Part shown: in pieces, positions 35,419 through 43,855 of the stretch
How the letters are laid out: every line of letters begins with the position of its first letter
How positions within the stretch are numbered: position 1 is the first letter of the stretch
From: Glutamicibacter sp. JL.03c
GTDB lineage: Bacteria > Actinomycetota > Actinomycetes > Actinomycetales > Micrococcaceae
Reading direction: 5' to 3'
Assembly: GCF_025854375.1 (NCBI RefSeq)
Contig: NZ_CP107575.1
Location: 930,001-994,000 of the forward strand
DNA length: 64,000 nucleotides
Translations under genes and position numbers: made by a program
Notes under the pieces: model-generated
Seen by the model: the letters and a program-made list of their open reading frames with translations, nothing else
Databases searched by the model: none
Told to the model about the DNA's origin: nothing

Positions 35419-36702
35419 ATGACTCAGATCCCCGGCTATGCAGAAGCCGATTCGCAACGGTGGGTGCCCGAGCCGGCCAAGAAGTCCTATCGCACTGCTT
35501 TTGAGCGCGACCGTGCTCGGGTGCTGCACTCTTCGGCGTTGCGCCGGCTGAGCGCCAAAACCCAGGTGGTCGCGCCGAACCAGAATGACTTTGTGCGCAA
35601 CCGGCTCACCCACTCCCTGGAAGTGGCCCAAGTGGGCCGCGAATTGGGGGCGGCGCTGGGCTGCGATCCGGACGTGGTTGATACCGCGTGCCTGGCGCAC
35701 GATCTGGGCCACCCGCCCTTCGGCCACAACGGCGAAAAGGCGCTGGACAAGCTGGCCTCCGGCATCGGCGGATTCGAGGGCAACGCGCAGACCCTGCGCC
35801 TGCTGACCCGGCTGGAAACCAAGACCTTCAGGCACAACGGCCATTCTGCCGGATTGAACCTGTCGCGCGCCTCGCTGGATGCCGCCTGCAAATACCCGTG
35901 GCTCAAGGCCGACGCGCCTGAGGCCAACGGCAAGAAGACCAAGAAGTTCGGCGTCTACGAGGATGATGCCCCGATCTTCAATTGGCTGCGCGATGTTCCC
36001 GAAGCCGCCCCGGGCGTGGTCTGCATGGAAGGCCAGGTCATGGACTTGGCCGATGACATCTCCTACTCGGTGCACGATGTCGAGGATGCGATCGTCGGAG
36101 GCCAGTTGCAGCTGCGCTGGCTCAAGCAGGATCTGCAGCGGGAACGGGCCCTGCAGGTCACCCGGGAATGGTATCTGCCATCCACCGGCGAATCCGATAT
36201 CGAGGCGGCCCTGCGCCGCCTGGAAGCCAGCGACGAGTGGGTATCGCACTTCGACGGGTCACGCCGTTCCATGGCTGGCCTGAAGGATATGACCAGCCAA
36301 TTCATCGGGCGTTTCGCGGCGGCCGCCCTGGACGCCACGCGCGCCCGCTACGGCAGCGGGAACCTGACCCGCTATAACGCGAGCCTGATCGTGCCGGAGG
36401 AAACCGTGCACGAAATCGCGGTGATGAAGGGCATCGCCGCCAGCTACGTGATGACCTCCGAAGTGCGCCAGCCGCTGTATCTGGACCAGCGCACCTTGCT
36501 GGCCGAGCTGGTGGCGCTGCTGGTGGAGACCGGCAAGGACAATCTGGAGCCGATCTTCGCCGCGGACTGGGAAGATGCGGCCGATGAGGCCGCCCAGCTG
36601 CGCGTGGTGATCGACCAGGTCGCCTCACTCACCGACGTGTCGGCCACCGAGTGGCATTCATATCTGGTCAAGGGCGTAGCCCCTGAAGCGCAACTGTTCT
36701 AG
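35419..36702 (+). CDS. dgt: Deoxyguanosinetriphosphate triphosphohydrolase-like protein
   Basis: A 427-residue HD-domain dNTPase that removes triphosphate from dNTPs. The metal site is formed by RRLSAKTQV, NRLTHSLEVAQ and CLAHDLGHPPFGHNGE, all intact. ATG 35419 is preferred to an in-frame ATG at 35374; TAGACT (35406-35411) seven bases upstream could be a -10 for a leaderless message. The dnaG gene starts 9 bases after its stop, an order (dgt-dnaG) conserved in actinobacteria that links nucleotide pool control with replication. Confidence 0.93.
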   Translation: MTQIPGYAEADSQRWVPEPAKKSYRTAFERDRARVLHSSALRRLSAKTQVVAPNQNDFVRNRLTHSLEVAQVGRELGAALGCDPDVVDTACLAHDLGHPPFGHNGEKALDKLASGIGGFEGNAQTLRLLTRLETKTFRHNGHSAGLNLSRASLDAACKYPWLKADAPEANGKKTKKFGVYEDDAPIFNWLRDVPEAAPGVVCMEGQVMDLADDISYSVHDVEDAIVGGQLQLRWLKQDLQRERALQVTREWYLPSTGESDIEAALRRLEASDEWVSHFDGSRRSMAGLKDMTSQFIGRFAAAALDATRARYGSGNLTRYNASLIVPEETVHEIAVMKGIAASYVMTSEVRQPLYLDQRTLLAELVALLVETGKDNLEPIFAADWEDAADEAAQLRVVIDQVASLTDVSATEWHSYLVKGVAPEAQLF

Positions 36703-36711
36703 AAGGGAATC

Positions 36712-38589
36712 ATGGCAGGGCTGATCAAGCGTGAAGATATCGACGAGGTGCGCAACCGCACCGACCTGCGCGAGGTCGTCGAATCCTATGTCACGCTCAA
36801 ATCCGCGGGCATCGGCTCGTACAAGGGCCTGTGCCCTTTCCACGACGAGCGCAGCCCTTCCTTCCACATCCGCCCGCAGCTGGGCACCTTCCACTGCTTC
36901 GGCTGCGGCGAATCGGGCGACGTGATCGCCTTCATCCAGAAGATGGACCACTCCTCGTTCACCGAAACCGTGGAGCTGTTGGCCGCCCGGATCAACTACG
37001 AGCTGCACTATGAGGACGGTGGACCAGGTCCGCGCCGCGAGGACTATGGCAAGCGACAGCGCCTGGTGGACGCGCACAAGATCGCCGAAGAATTCTTCCG
37101 CGCGCAGCTGGCCACCGAGGAGGGGGCCGCCGGGCGGGAGTTTTTGGCCGGGCGCGGCTTCGATGCGGAAGTGGCCGCGCAATTCTCCGTCGGCTACGCG
37201 CCCAAGGGATGGGATGCACTGCTCAAGCATCTGCGTGCCAAGGGCTTTGCCGATGACGAGCTGAAGCTGACCGGCATGTTCTCCGAGGGCAACCGCGGGA
37301 TCTACGACCGCTTCCGCGGCCGGGTCATGTGGCCGATCCGCGATTTGTCCGGGGCGACCATCGGCTTTGGCGCACGCAAGCTCTACGAGGATGACCAGGG
37401 CCCGAAGTACCTTAACACCCCGGAGACTTCCCTCTACAAGAAGTCCCAGGTGCTCTACGGCCTGGACCTGGCCAAAAAGCAGATCTCCAAGAGCCGGCAG
37501 ATCGTGGTGGTGGAAGGGTACACCGACGTGATGGCCTGCCACCTGGCTGGGATCACCACCGCGGTGGCCACCTGCGGCACGGCCTTCGGCACCGACCACA
37601 TCAAGATCGCCCGCAGGCTGCTGCAGGATGACGGCACCGGGGGAGAAGTGATTTTCACCTTCGACGGCGATGCCGCCGGGCAGAAGGCCGCGCTGCGCGC
37701 CTTCGAGGAAGACCAGCGCTTTATTGCCCAGACCTATGTCTGCGTGGAACCTACGGGGGCTGACCCCTGCGATCTGCGCTTGCATCGCGGGGATGAGGCG
37801 GTGCGCGAGCTGATCGAGCTCAAGCGCCCGCTGTTCGAGTTCGCGATCCGGGCCGAGCTGAAGAAGTTCAACCTGAATACGGTGGAAGGCCGTGTGCAGG
37901 CGCTGCGCCAGACCGCTCCGATCGTCGCCCAGATCAAGGACTCGGCCATCCGCCCGGCCTACGCCCGCGAATTGGCTGGCTGGCTTGGCATGAACAACGA
38001 GGACGTGAACCGCTCGGTGGGCGCGTCGATCAAGCGGGCCCGGCTGCCCAAGAATGCCGAGCAGCAGCTGCCGGCCCCGGCCCAGGGTGCTCAGCAGCCG
38101 GTGGCTGCGCCGGCTTTTGAGCGCCCGGATCAACGCGACCCGGTCATGCGCCTGGAGCGCCAGGCCCTGGAAGTGGTGATCCAGCAGCCGCAGCGCTTGC
38201 AGGATGAGCAATGGCAGGCCTTCTACGAGGCGAGGTTCATGGCGCCGGCCCATTCGGCGGTGCATGACGGAATTGTTGCAGCTTCTAGCGCTGGTGCTTC
38301 GGCCACCTCGTGGGTGGAAGTGATCCGCGATGAAGTTCCCGAGCAGCTGCGCAGCTTCGTCTCGGAGCTGGCGGTGACCAGCATTCCGGCCTCGGATGAG
38401 CACAGCCTGAACCGCTATTGCGCCGACATCATCAACGGATTGATTGAGCTTCAAATCACACACCGGAAGGCTGAGCTGATCGGCCGTTTGCAGCGCGCCG
38501 AGATGGAGCCGGAAGGCGAGGAATACGCCCAGATCAACCGGGAATTGATGGAGCTGGAGATGCGCCGCAGGATCCTGCGGGGCACCTAG
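36712..38589 (+). CDS. dnaG: DNA primase
   Basis: Makes RNA primers at the replication fork. It has 625 residues. The CHC2 zinc finger is at about 41-68 (CPFHDE, then FHCFGCGESGD), the catalytic core follows, the Toprim motif reads VVVEGYTDVMA, and the metal-binding aspartates are in FTFDGDAAGQKAA. The C-terminal 150 residues would bind DnaB helicase. AGAAGGGA precedes the ATG. It is co-transcribed with dgt and followed by tRNA-Asn. Confidence 0.96.
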   Translation: MAGLIKREDIDEVRNRTDLREVVESYVTLKSAGIGSYKGLCPFHDERSPSFHIRPQLGTFHCFGCGESGDVIAFIQKMDHSSFTETVELLAARINYELHYEDGGPGPRREDYGKRQRLVDAHKIAEEFFRAQLATEEGAAGREFLAGRGFDAEVAAQFSVGYAPKGWDALLKHLRAKGFADDELKLTGMFSEGNRGIYDRFRGRVMWPIRDLSGATIGFGARKLYEDDQGPKYLNTPETSLYKKSQVLYGLDLAKKQISKSRQIVVVEGYTDVMACHLAGITTAVATCGTAFGTDHIKIARRLLQDDGTGGEVIFTFDGDAAGQKAALRAFEEDQRFIAQTYVCVEPTGADPCDLRLHRGDEAVRELIELKRPLFEFAIRAELKKFNLNTVEGRVQALRQTAPIVAQIKDSAIRPAYARELAGWLGMNNEDVNRSVGASIKRARLPKNAEQQLPAPAQGAQQPVAAPAFERPDQRDPVMRLERQALEVVIQQPQRLQDEQWQAFYEARFMAPAHSAVHDGIVAASSAGASATSWVEVIRDEVPEQLRSFVSELAVTSIPASDEHSLNRYCADIINGLIELQITHRKAELIGRLQRAEMEPEGEEYAQINRELMELEMRRRILRGT

Positions 38590-38642
38590 GGGATCGATTT
38601 TGCATTAGCGGAAATCTTCGGTAAAGTTATATCTCGTTGCAA

Positions 38643-38715
38643 TCCTCCATAGCTCAATTGGCAGAGCATTCGACTGTTAATCGAAGGGTTACTGGTTCAA
38701 GTCCAGTTGGAGGAG
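38643..38715 (+). tRNA. tRNA-Asn (GTT), copy 1
   Basis: A 73-base cloverleaf: acceptor TCCTCCA pairs with TGGAGGA, discriminator G, D-arm AGCTCAATTGG, anticodon loop CTGTTAA (GTT), T-arm CTGGTTCAAGTCCAG. CCA is not encoded. An upstream TTTTGC/TAAAGT pair (38598-38603, 38622-38627) is a plausible promoter. The sequence is identical to the copy at 54341-54413. Confidence 0.97.
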
Positions 38716-38726
38716 CTCATCGAAGA

Positions 38727-38759
38727 ATCCCGGCTCGCGAAAGCGAGTCGGGATTTTTT
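38727..38759 (+). terminator. Rho-independent terminator of tRNA-Asn copy 1
   Basis: A 12-bp stem ATCCCGGCTCGC (38727-38738) with 38743-38754, one G-T pair, GAAA tetraloop and TTTTT tail. The T-run overlaps the stop codon of the opposing membrane-protein gene. It is nearly the same as the terminator of copy 2. Confidence 0.92.
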
Positions 38760-39591
38760 ATTTTCCTGTGGCCGGGTTCCACAGGCGCCGTGATTCCAGA
38801 TACCAGAAGTAGGCGAACAGCCCTATCTGGAACCACTCGACGATGAACAGGGCTTCGTCAATGCCGGAGAGCAGCAGGATCGGCCAAGCGATCAAACCCA
38901 GCGCCATCAGTCCGAGGATGATGCGATATCGGTTCGGAGTGCCGCCGCTGGTATCAGCTGGGCACATGGGTGCGTGGCCTAAATGGCTGGCAATGGCGAT
39001 GCCCATGGAGAAGATCAGCAAAAACGCCGCGCTGGCATGAACCCATGCGAAGGTTTTTCCTTCGATGGCTCTGAAGAGCAGCAGCACGACAAATACGGCG
39101 AGCAGGCCGGTGCTGACCCATCCCAAGGTCTTGGTCAAGGAGCTATGTGCCAGGGCTTGGTGCGGGGTACGGGCGGTCTTGATCCCCAGCCAGGCAAAAG
39201 CCGCGCTCACCACCAAAACGGCAACGATGGCCACGCGAACCGAGAGGATCAATTTGCTTTGCTCGCCTGGGGCCAGCGTGGAGAGCGTCTCGCCGAGCTT
39301 GGTGGGAACCAGGGCGACGAACATGGCGTAGAACCCCGCCAAATTCAGTGCATAATCCTCCAGCTCCTCGCCGCTGTACACCACCAGCAGGGCTCCGGTG
39401 GTCACCAGCATGGCCACGAACAGATCTCTGGCAGGGCCCAGGTAGTAGGAACTGAGCGAGTCCTCGATGCGGTGATTCACGAGGCCGTAAATCACGATGG
39501 CCACCACTAGAAGCAGGGGAACCACGAGCAGCATGAGGCGCACATAGCGCAGGGTATCGCGACCTTGAGAACGTTCTGCTGTGCTGTGCAT
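38758..39591 (-). CDS. Polytopic membrane protein of unknown function
   Basis: A 277-residue protein with about eight membrane helices, e.g. LMLLVVPLLLVVAIVIYGLV near the N-terminus and IILGLMALGLIAWPILLLSG near the end. Between helices are conserved-looking polar patches (SLSSYYLGPARDLFVA, PTKLGETLSTLAPGEQ). The SSYYLGPARDLFV pattern is seen in actinobacterial 'DUF998-like' or uncharacterised membrane proteins, but I do not claim a family. Start ATG 39591 is chosen; it lies after the divergent AT-rich gap. It converges on tRNA-Asn, sharing its terminator. Confidence 0.68.
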   Translation of the reverse strand: MHSTAERSQGRDTLRYVRLMLLVVPLLLVVAIVIYGLVNHRIEDSLSSYYLGPARDLFVAMLVTTGALLVVYSGEELEDYALNLAGFYAMFVALVPTKLGETLSTLAPGEQSKLILSVRVAIVAVLVVSAAFAWLGIKTARTPHQALAHSSLTKTLGWVSTGLLAVFVVLLLFRAIEGKTFAWVHASAAFLLIFSMGIAIASHLGHAPMCPADTSGGTPNRYRIILGLMALGLIAWPILLLSGIDEALFIVEWFQIGLFAYFWYLESRRLWNPATGK

Positions 39592-39707
39592 ACATGCATT
39601 CTGTAACGAAGGCGGTGGATTCGGGAAAGAGACTTGCCCAGTGAACAAGGATATTCTGGAATTCTCATGGTAAGCGCATGAGGGAAGTTACTTGCGCGCC
39701 AGCGTAG

Positions 39708-40082
39708 CTATAGTGCGTAGCTGGCGATCAAATGCGACAGGGCCCGAACATCAACTTTGCCCTTGAACTCCAGACGGACCTTGCCCAAAGAACTGAACCA
39801 AAGATCCAGTTCTGCGTCGAGATCGAAAGATCCCGCTGTCTCGACAGAGAAAGTCTGGATTTTCGAATAGGGCAACGAAGTGTAATCGCGCTTCTTGCCG
39901 GTCATTCCCTGGACGTTGACGGCGATAAGCCGCTTGTTGGTGAAAACCACGTAGTCGCGAGCACCTTTAAACGCAGCAAGCAGTTCTTCGCCGGCAACGA
40001 GCATGGGCATGATTTCTGGTGCTACTTGTGCAAGATCCCAAGGGCCCAATTTGAAGACTGAAGAATTATTAAAATCGATCAT
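39708..40082 (-). CDS. PH domain-containing protein
   Basis: A 124-residue bacterial pleckstrin-homology-like protein covering one domain: GEELLAAFKGARDYVVFTNKRLIAVNVQGMTGKKRDYTSL forms the first strands (the 'FTNKRLI' signature), and KVDVRALSHLIASYAL is the closing helix. The family (bPH type) is widespread in Gram-positive bacteria; its role is not established. It appears to be transcribed alone. Confidence 0.82.
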   Translation of the reverse strand: MIDFNNSSVFKLGPWDLAQVAPEIMPMLVAGEELLAAFKGARDYVVFTNKRLIAVNVQGMTGKKRDYTSLPYSKIQTFSVETAGSFDLDAELDLWFSSLGKVRLEFKGKVDVRALSHLIASYAL

Positions 40083-40190
40083 GTCCTGATCGTACTGAAG
40101 CAGAAGGACAGGATAGGTGCAGCTCAGGCGCGCTGCCTGGTCCCACGAGATGAGGAGTAAGCAACGCGCCTGATGACCGTCTGCTGGAGA

Positions 40191-40628
40191 CTAGAGTTCG
40201 ATGGCTGCCACGGCTCGAACCGCGCGAGCTGCTTCGGCGCCCTTCTTCAGGAAGTGCTCGAAGTAGAAGGTCTGGTGCTCATCATTGGAGTGGAAATGGT
40301 GCGGGGTCAGGCTCACCGAGAACGTCGGCACGTCGGTATCCAGCTGGACGCGCATTAGCCCGTCGACTACGGCTTGGGCGACAAAGTCGTGGCGGTAGAT
40401 GCCGCCGTCGACAACCAGTGCGGCGGCGACAATCGCATCGTACTTTCCGCTCTTGGCAAGGCGCTGTGCCTGTAGCGGCATTTCGTAAGCGCCAGGGACG
40501 GTGACGGTATCAATGGTGTATCCGGTACCTGAGGCGTCCATCTCGGCGGTGAATCCGGCCAGTGCCTGATCGACAATATCTGCGTGCCAGCTTGCCTTGA
40601 TGAAGGCGACCTTCAATGGATTGCTCAT
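40191..40628 (-). CDS. ribH: 6,7-dimethyl-8-ribityllumazine synthase, type II
   Basis: Condenses the pyrimidine intermediate and dihydroxybutanone phosphate in the penultimate riboflavin step. It has 145 residues. SWHADIVDQAL, TVPGAYEMPLQAQRL and VVDGGIYRHDFVAQAVVDGLM are diagnostic. The C-terminal SLTPHHFHSNDEHQTFYFEHFLKKG pattern marks the RibH2-type (decameric) enzyme known from Brucella and Mesorhizobium. No other rib gene or FMN riboswitch is near, so this is an isolated, perhaps second, lumazine synthase. It is separated by 109 bases from the upstream LLM gene. Confidence 0.9.
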   Translation of the reverse strand: MSNPLKVAFIKASWHADIVDQALAGFTAEMDASGTGYTIDTVTVPGAYEMPLQAQRLAKSGKYDAIVAAALVVDGGIYRHDFVAQAVVDGLMRVQLDTDVPTFSVSLTPHHFHSNDEHQTFYFEHFLKKGAEAARAVRAVAAIEL

Positions 40629-40737
40629 GAGTTTCTCCCTGTTCCTCGTCCGAAAGTTCAGTTCCTATGGCCCTAGCCTAGTGACCAGTGACCGGCGGGC
40701 TTAATTGCCCGGCGAATCGGCGTAACTATTACCGTCG

Positions 40738-41760
40738 TTAGCGCCAGCCGAGCTGCGGGGCGACATGGGCGAGGATCGACTCGATGACGTGCGCGTTGTA
40801 CTCGACGCCCAACTGGTTGGGAACGGTCAGCAGAAGCGTATCGGCTGCGGCGATGGCTTCATCTTCGGCCAGCTTCTTGGCCAGCTCGTCCGGGTCGCCG
40901 GCATAGGATTTGCCGAACACCGCGCGAGTCTTCGCATCGATGTTGCCAATCTGGTCTGAACTGTAGCGGTCGCGGCCGAAGTACTGCCAGTCGCGTTCAT
41001 CGGTCAGGGCGAAGATGCTTCGGCTCACCGAGACACGAGGCTCGCGCTCATGGCCAGCTTCCTTCCATGCATCGCGGTACAGCTGGATCTGCTCGGCCTG
41101 CTGGACGTGGAAGGGCTTGCCCGATTCGTCATCCTTCAGCGTGGAGCTTTGCAGGTTCATGCCCAGCTTGGCGGCCCATACCGCAGTGGCGTTCGATCCG
41201 GAGCCCCACCAGATGCGCTCGCGCAGGCCCGGAGAATGCGGTTCGATCCGCAAGAGCCCTGGTGGGTTGGAGAACATCGGGTTGGGATTGGGCTCGGCAA
41301 AGCCCTCGCCGGAGAGAACTTCGAGCAGCCGCTCGGTGTGGCGCCGTCCCATATCGGCATCGGACTCGCCGGCTTGCGGCTCGAAACCGAAATGGCGCCA
41401 GCCGTCGATAACCTGCTCGGGTGAGCCGCGGCTGATGCCCAGCTGCAGCCGGCGATTGGAGATCAGGTCCGCTGAGCCGGCGTCTTCGGCCATGTACAAG
41501 GGATTCTCGTAGCGCATGTCGATGACGCCGGTGCCGATTTCGATGCGACTGGTTTTAGCGCCGATGGCAGCCAGCAAGGGGAACGGTGAGGCGTACTGCT
41601 GGGCGAAGTGGTGCACGCGGAAATACGCGCCGTCCGCGCCCAGTTCTTCCGCGGCCACCGCGAGGTCGATGGCCTGCAGCAGGGCATCCGAAGCACTCCG
41701 GGTGCCTGACTGCGGATGGTCGGTCCAATGGCCGAAGGACAAGAATCCGATGTTCTTCAT
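40738..41760 (-). CDS. LLM class flavin-dependent oxidoreductase
   Basis: A 340-residue luciferase-like monooxygenase-fold protein using FMN or F420. GFLSFGHWTDHPQSGTRSA opens the first strand; AAEELGADGAYFRVHHFA and RIEIGTGVIDMRYENPLYMAEDAGSADLIS match the alkanal monooxygenase-like group; SRGSPEQVIDGWRHFG follows. The substrate is unknown. It is 38 bases downstream of the XRE gene on the same strand and may be co-transcribed, which would put it under the same palindromic operator. Confidence 0.85.
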   Translation of the reverse strand: MKNIGFLSFGHWTDHPQSGTRSASDALLQAIDLAVAAEELGADGAYFRVHHFAQQYASPFPLLAAIGAKTSRIEIGTGVIDMRYENPLYMAEDAGSADLISNRRLQLGISRGSPEQVIDGWRHFGFEPQAGESDADMGRRHTERLLEVLSGEGFAEPNPNPMFSNPPGLLRIEPHSPGLRERIWWGSGSNATAVWAAKLGMNLQSSTLKDDESGKPFHVQQAEQIQLYRDAWKEAGHEREPRVSVSRSIFALTDERDWQYFGRDRYSSDQIGNIDAKTRAVFGKSYAGDPDELAKKLAEDEAIAAADTLLLTVPNQLGVEYNAHVIESILAHVAPQLGWR

Positions 41761-41798
41761 ACTTGAGCCAACAAGTAGTTTCGGGTGGTTATTCCGTC

Positions 41799-42092
41799 CT
41801 AGCGGTGGGCGAGCTGCCTGGACCGAGGTTCGGGAGAATCTAGATCGCCCGGCTGGTTCAGTGCTGACCAGAGCTGGTCGAGTGACAGGTTCAGCACGGC
41901 TGCCACGGCGGCGATCGTTGAAAATGCCGGGGTGGCCACGCGCCCGGTCTCGATTTTCCGCAGGGTTTCGGGGGAGAGACCCGCTTCGAGGGCTACATCC
42001 AGGATGGTTCGCTCGCCACGCGCGCGTCGCAGGATAGATCCAAGGATCTTCCCTTGTTCAAGTTCTTTGGCGGTGAGCGGTAATCGGACCAT
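41799..42092 (-). CDS. XRE family HTH regulator
   Basis: A 97-residue protein made of one Cro/CI-type helix-turn-helix: LGSILRRARGERTILDVALEAGLSPETLRKIETGRVATPAFSTI contains both helices (residues about 17-60); the tail is short and polar. A perfect TATAAT (-10, minus strand) ends 6 bases before the ATG, so the message is probably leaderless. The palindrome overlapping this -10 is a likely autoregulatory operator. It is divergent from a methionine aminopeptidase gene and followed by the LLM gene. Confidence 0.85.
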   Translation of the reverse strand: MVRLPLTAKELEQGKILGSILRRARGERTILDVALEAGLSPETLRKIETGRVATPAFSTIAAVAAVLNLSLDQLWSALNQPGDLDSPEPRSRQLAHR

Positions 42093-42098
42093 AGGAAA

Positions 42099-42131
42099 AT
42101 TATAGTACCGGTACTATATGACCGGTATAGT
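42099..42131. promoter_or_regulatory. Shared divergent promoter and perfect palindromic operator (XRE/map)
   Basis: TATAGTACCGGTACTATA (42101-42118) is an 18-bp perfect palindrome. It overlaps the minus-strand TATAAT (42099-42104) of the XRE gene. A second partial site with the same ACCGGTA core (42121-42127) overlaps TATAGT (42126-42131), a -10 that sits 7 bases before the map ATG. Both transcripts would therefore be leaderless and controlled together. The binding protein is inferred to be the XRE product. Confidence 0.7.
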
Positions 42132-42138
42132 TATTGGC

Positions 42139-42912
42139 ATGATTGAAATTCTCACACCTGCAGAAGTGGATAAGGCCCGCGAAACCGGAGCTTTGGTCGG
42201 AACGATCCTGGCGACACTCAAGGAACGGGTCCACGTCGGAACCAACCTACTGGAGATCGATGCGTGGACCAAGGCGATGATCCTGGGGGCCGGCGCCGAG
42301 TCCTGCTACGTGGACTACGCTCCGGCCTTCGGCAACGGCCCGTTTGGGCACTATATCTGCACTGGAGTAAACGATGCGGTGCTTCATGGTCTGCCACGTG
42401 ACTACGCCCTGGTTGAAGGCGATCTGCTGAGCCTGGACTTGGCGGTCAAGCTCAACGGCATTGCCGCCGATGCGGCGATCAGTTTTGTTGTCGGCGCCGA
42501 GGGCACCGAGGAAGACCGGAAGTTGATCGAAACCACCCGGCAGGCCCTGGCCGCCGGTATTGCCGCGGCCGGTCCGGATGCCAAGATCGGCGATTTGTCC
42601 TACGCCATGGGATCGGTCATCAAAGCTGCCGGGTACACGGTGAACCTCGAATTTGGCGGCCACGGCATCGGCTCGACCATGCACCAGGATCCGCACGTAT
42701 CCAACGATGGCCGCCCCGGACGCGGCTACCAGTTGCGCCCAGGACTGCTGCTGGCATTGGAGCCATGGATTATGACTGATACCAACAAGCTCATCATGGA
42801 CAAGGACGGATGGACGCTGCGTAGCTCCACCGGATGCCGCACCGCGCACACCGAACACACCATCGCCATCACTGAAACCGGCGCGGAAATCCTGACCCTG
42901 CCTCGCGCCTAG
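42139..42912 (+). CDS. map: Type I methionine aminopeptidase
   Basis: Removes the initiator methionine from nascent proteins. It has 257 residues. The five metal ligands are visible in order: Asp in LLSLDLAVKLNGIAADAA (two Asp), His in EFGGHGIGSTMHQDPHV, Glu in LALEPWIM and Glu in TAHTEHTIAIT. ATG 42139 is preferred to 42118 because the latter lies inside the operator. A -10 seven bases upstream indicates a leaderless message. This copy, divergent from an XRE gene, is probably additional to a housekeeping map near the ribosomal protein genes. Confidence 0.9.
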   Translation: MIEILTPAEVDKARETGALVGTILATLKERVHVGTNLLEIDAWTKAMILGAGAESCYVDYAPAFGNGPFGHYICTGVNDAVLHGLPRDYALVEGDLLSLDLAVKLNGIAADAAISFVVGAEGTEEDRKLIETTRQALAAGIAAAGPDAKIGDLSYAMGSVIKAAGYTVNLEFGGHGIGSTMHQDPHVSNDGRPGRGYQLRPGLLLALEPWIMTDTNKLIMDKDGWTLRSSTGCRTAHTEHTIAITETGAEILTLPRA

Positions 42913-43087
42913 GTCCACCAGGTCTTCGGGTCCTGCGGCCTGTAGGGGGACCGCCGACCATGGGCAAACACCTGTCCGATGTGAGCGGCAAGGTTCTGGA
43001 TGGGCCGCGGTGCACAGCAATGCTCTATTCAGCGGCTCCCATTGCGCACTTGACCGGGGGTTGGCGTTCCGCCGGCTATTGAATTGC

Positions 43088-43855
43088 CTAGCTGGAGATT
43101 TTCGTTCGAAAGACACGCGTTGCTGCACCCCAACCCAGTAGTGCGACGGCAACGAGCCAAGCCAAGGCGATCGGGAGATTGGTTCCCACTGGCTCCTGAG
43201 CCAGCAGGGCTCTGAGGGACTCGACGATTGCGGTGATCGGCTGGTGCTCGGCAAACCAGGCCACCGGAGCTGGCATGGAATCGGTGGGCACGAACGCTGA
43301 TGAGATCAAGGGCAGGAAGATGAGCGGATAGCTGAAGGCGCTCGCTCCATCAACGGATTTTGCACTGAGGCCTGCAAGGACCGCAATCCAAGTCATCGAC
43401 AAGGTGACGAGGCAGAGCAATCCAATGACCCCAAGCCACTGGGCGAACGAGGCGCTCGTGCGAAACCCCATGATGAGAGCTACGGCCAGAACCAAAGCCA
43501 TCGAGGCCAAATTGGATATCAAGGACGTAGTCACATGGCTCCACAGGACGCTTGAGCGCGAGATGGGCATGGCGCGCAGGCGCTGCACCAGCCCGTCACG
43601 CACGTCCAGAAATAGCCGGTAAGAAGTGTAGGCAACACCTGAGGCGATCGTGATAATCAGGATCCCAGGCAGCAGGTAATTCACATAGGGCTCGGTGGTT
43701 TGCGTATCAATAGCACCGCCGAAGACGTAGGCAAACAGCAGCAGCATGGCAACCGGTGTCACCGCGGTGGTGATGATGGTGTCGGGGCTGCGCAAGATGT
43801 GGCGCATTGAGCGGCCGGTGAGAATTCGGGTTTCGTACAAGGACGCGATGCTCAT
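43088..43855 (-). CDS. ABC-2 type permease (DrrB-like)
   Basis: A 255-residue exporter permease with six membrane helices. FGGAIDTQTTEPYVNYLLPGILIITIASGVAYTSYRLFLDVRDGLVQRLRAMPISRSSVLW is the usual DrrB-like central block, followed by FVPTDSMPAPVAWFAEHQPITAIVE. Its ATG overlaps the ATPase stop by four bases. It is the last gene of a PadR-DUF1048-ATPase-permease operon, likely an exporter of drugs or other amphiphiles. Confidence 0.88.
   Translation of the reverse strand: MSIASLYETRILTGRSMRHILRSPDTIITTAVTPVAMLLLFAYVFGGAIDTQTTEPYVNYLLPGILIITIASGVAYTSYRLFLDVRDGLVQRLRAMPISRSSVLWSHVTTSLISNLASMALVLAVALIMGFRTSASFAQWLGVIGLLCLVTLSMTWIAVLAGLSAKSVDGASAFSYPLIFLPLISSAFVPTDSMPAPVAWFAEHQPITAIVESLRALLAQEPVGTNLPIALAWLVAVALLGWGAATRVFRTKISS

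Noticed and set aside
36658-38463. A 601-codon open frame antisense to dnaG
   Set aside because: High-GC coding DNA often leaves long antisense frames. Its translation is low-complexity (His/Gly/Val-rich) and dnaG on the other strand is unmistakable.
38637-38846. An open frame running through tRNA-Asn (and a twin at 54317-54529)
   Set aside because: Both translate the tRNA itself; the similarity of the two products is due to tRNA duplication.
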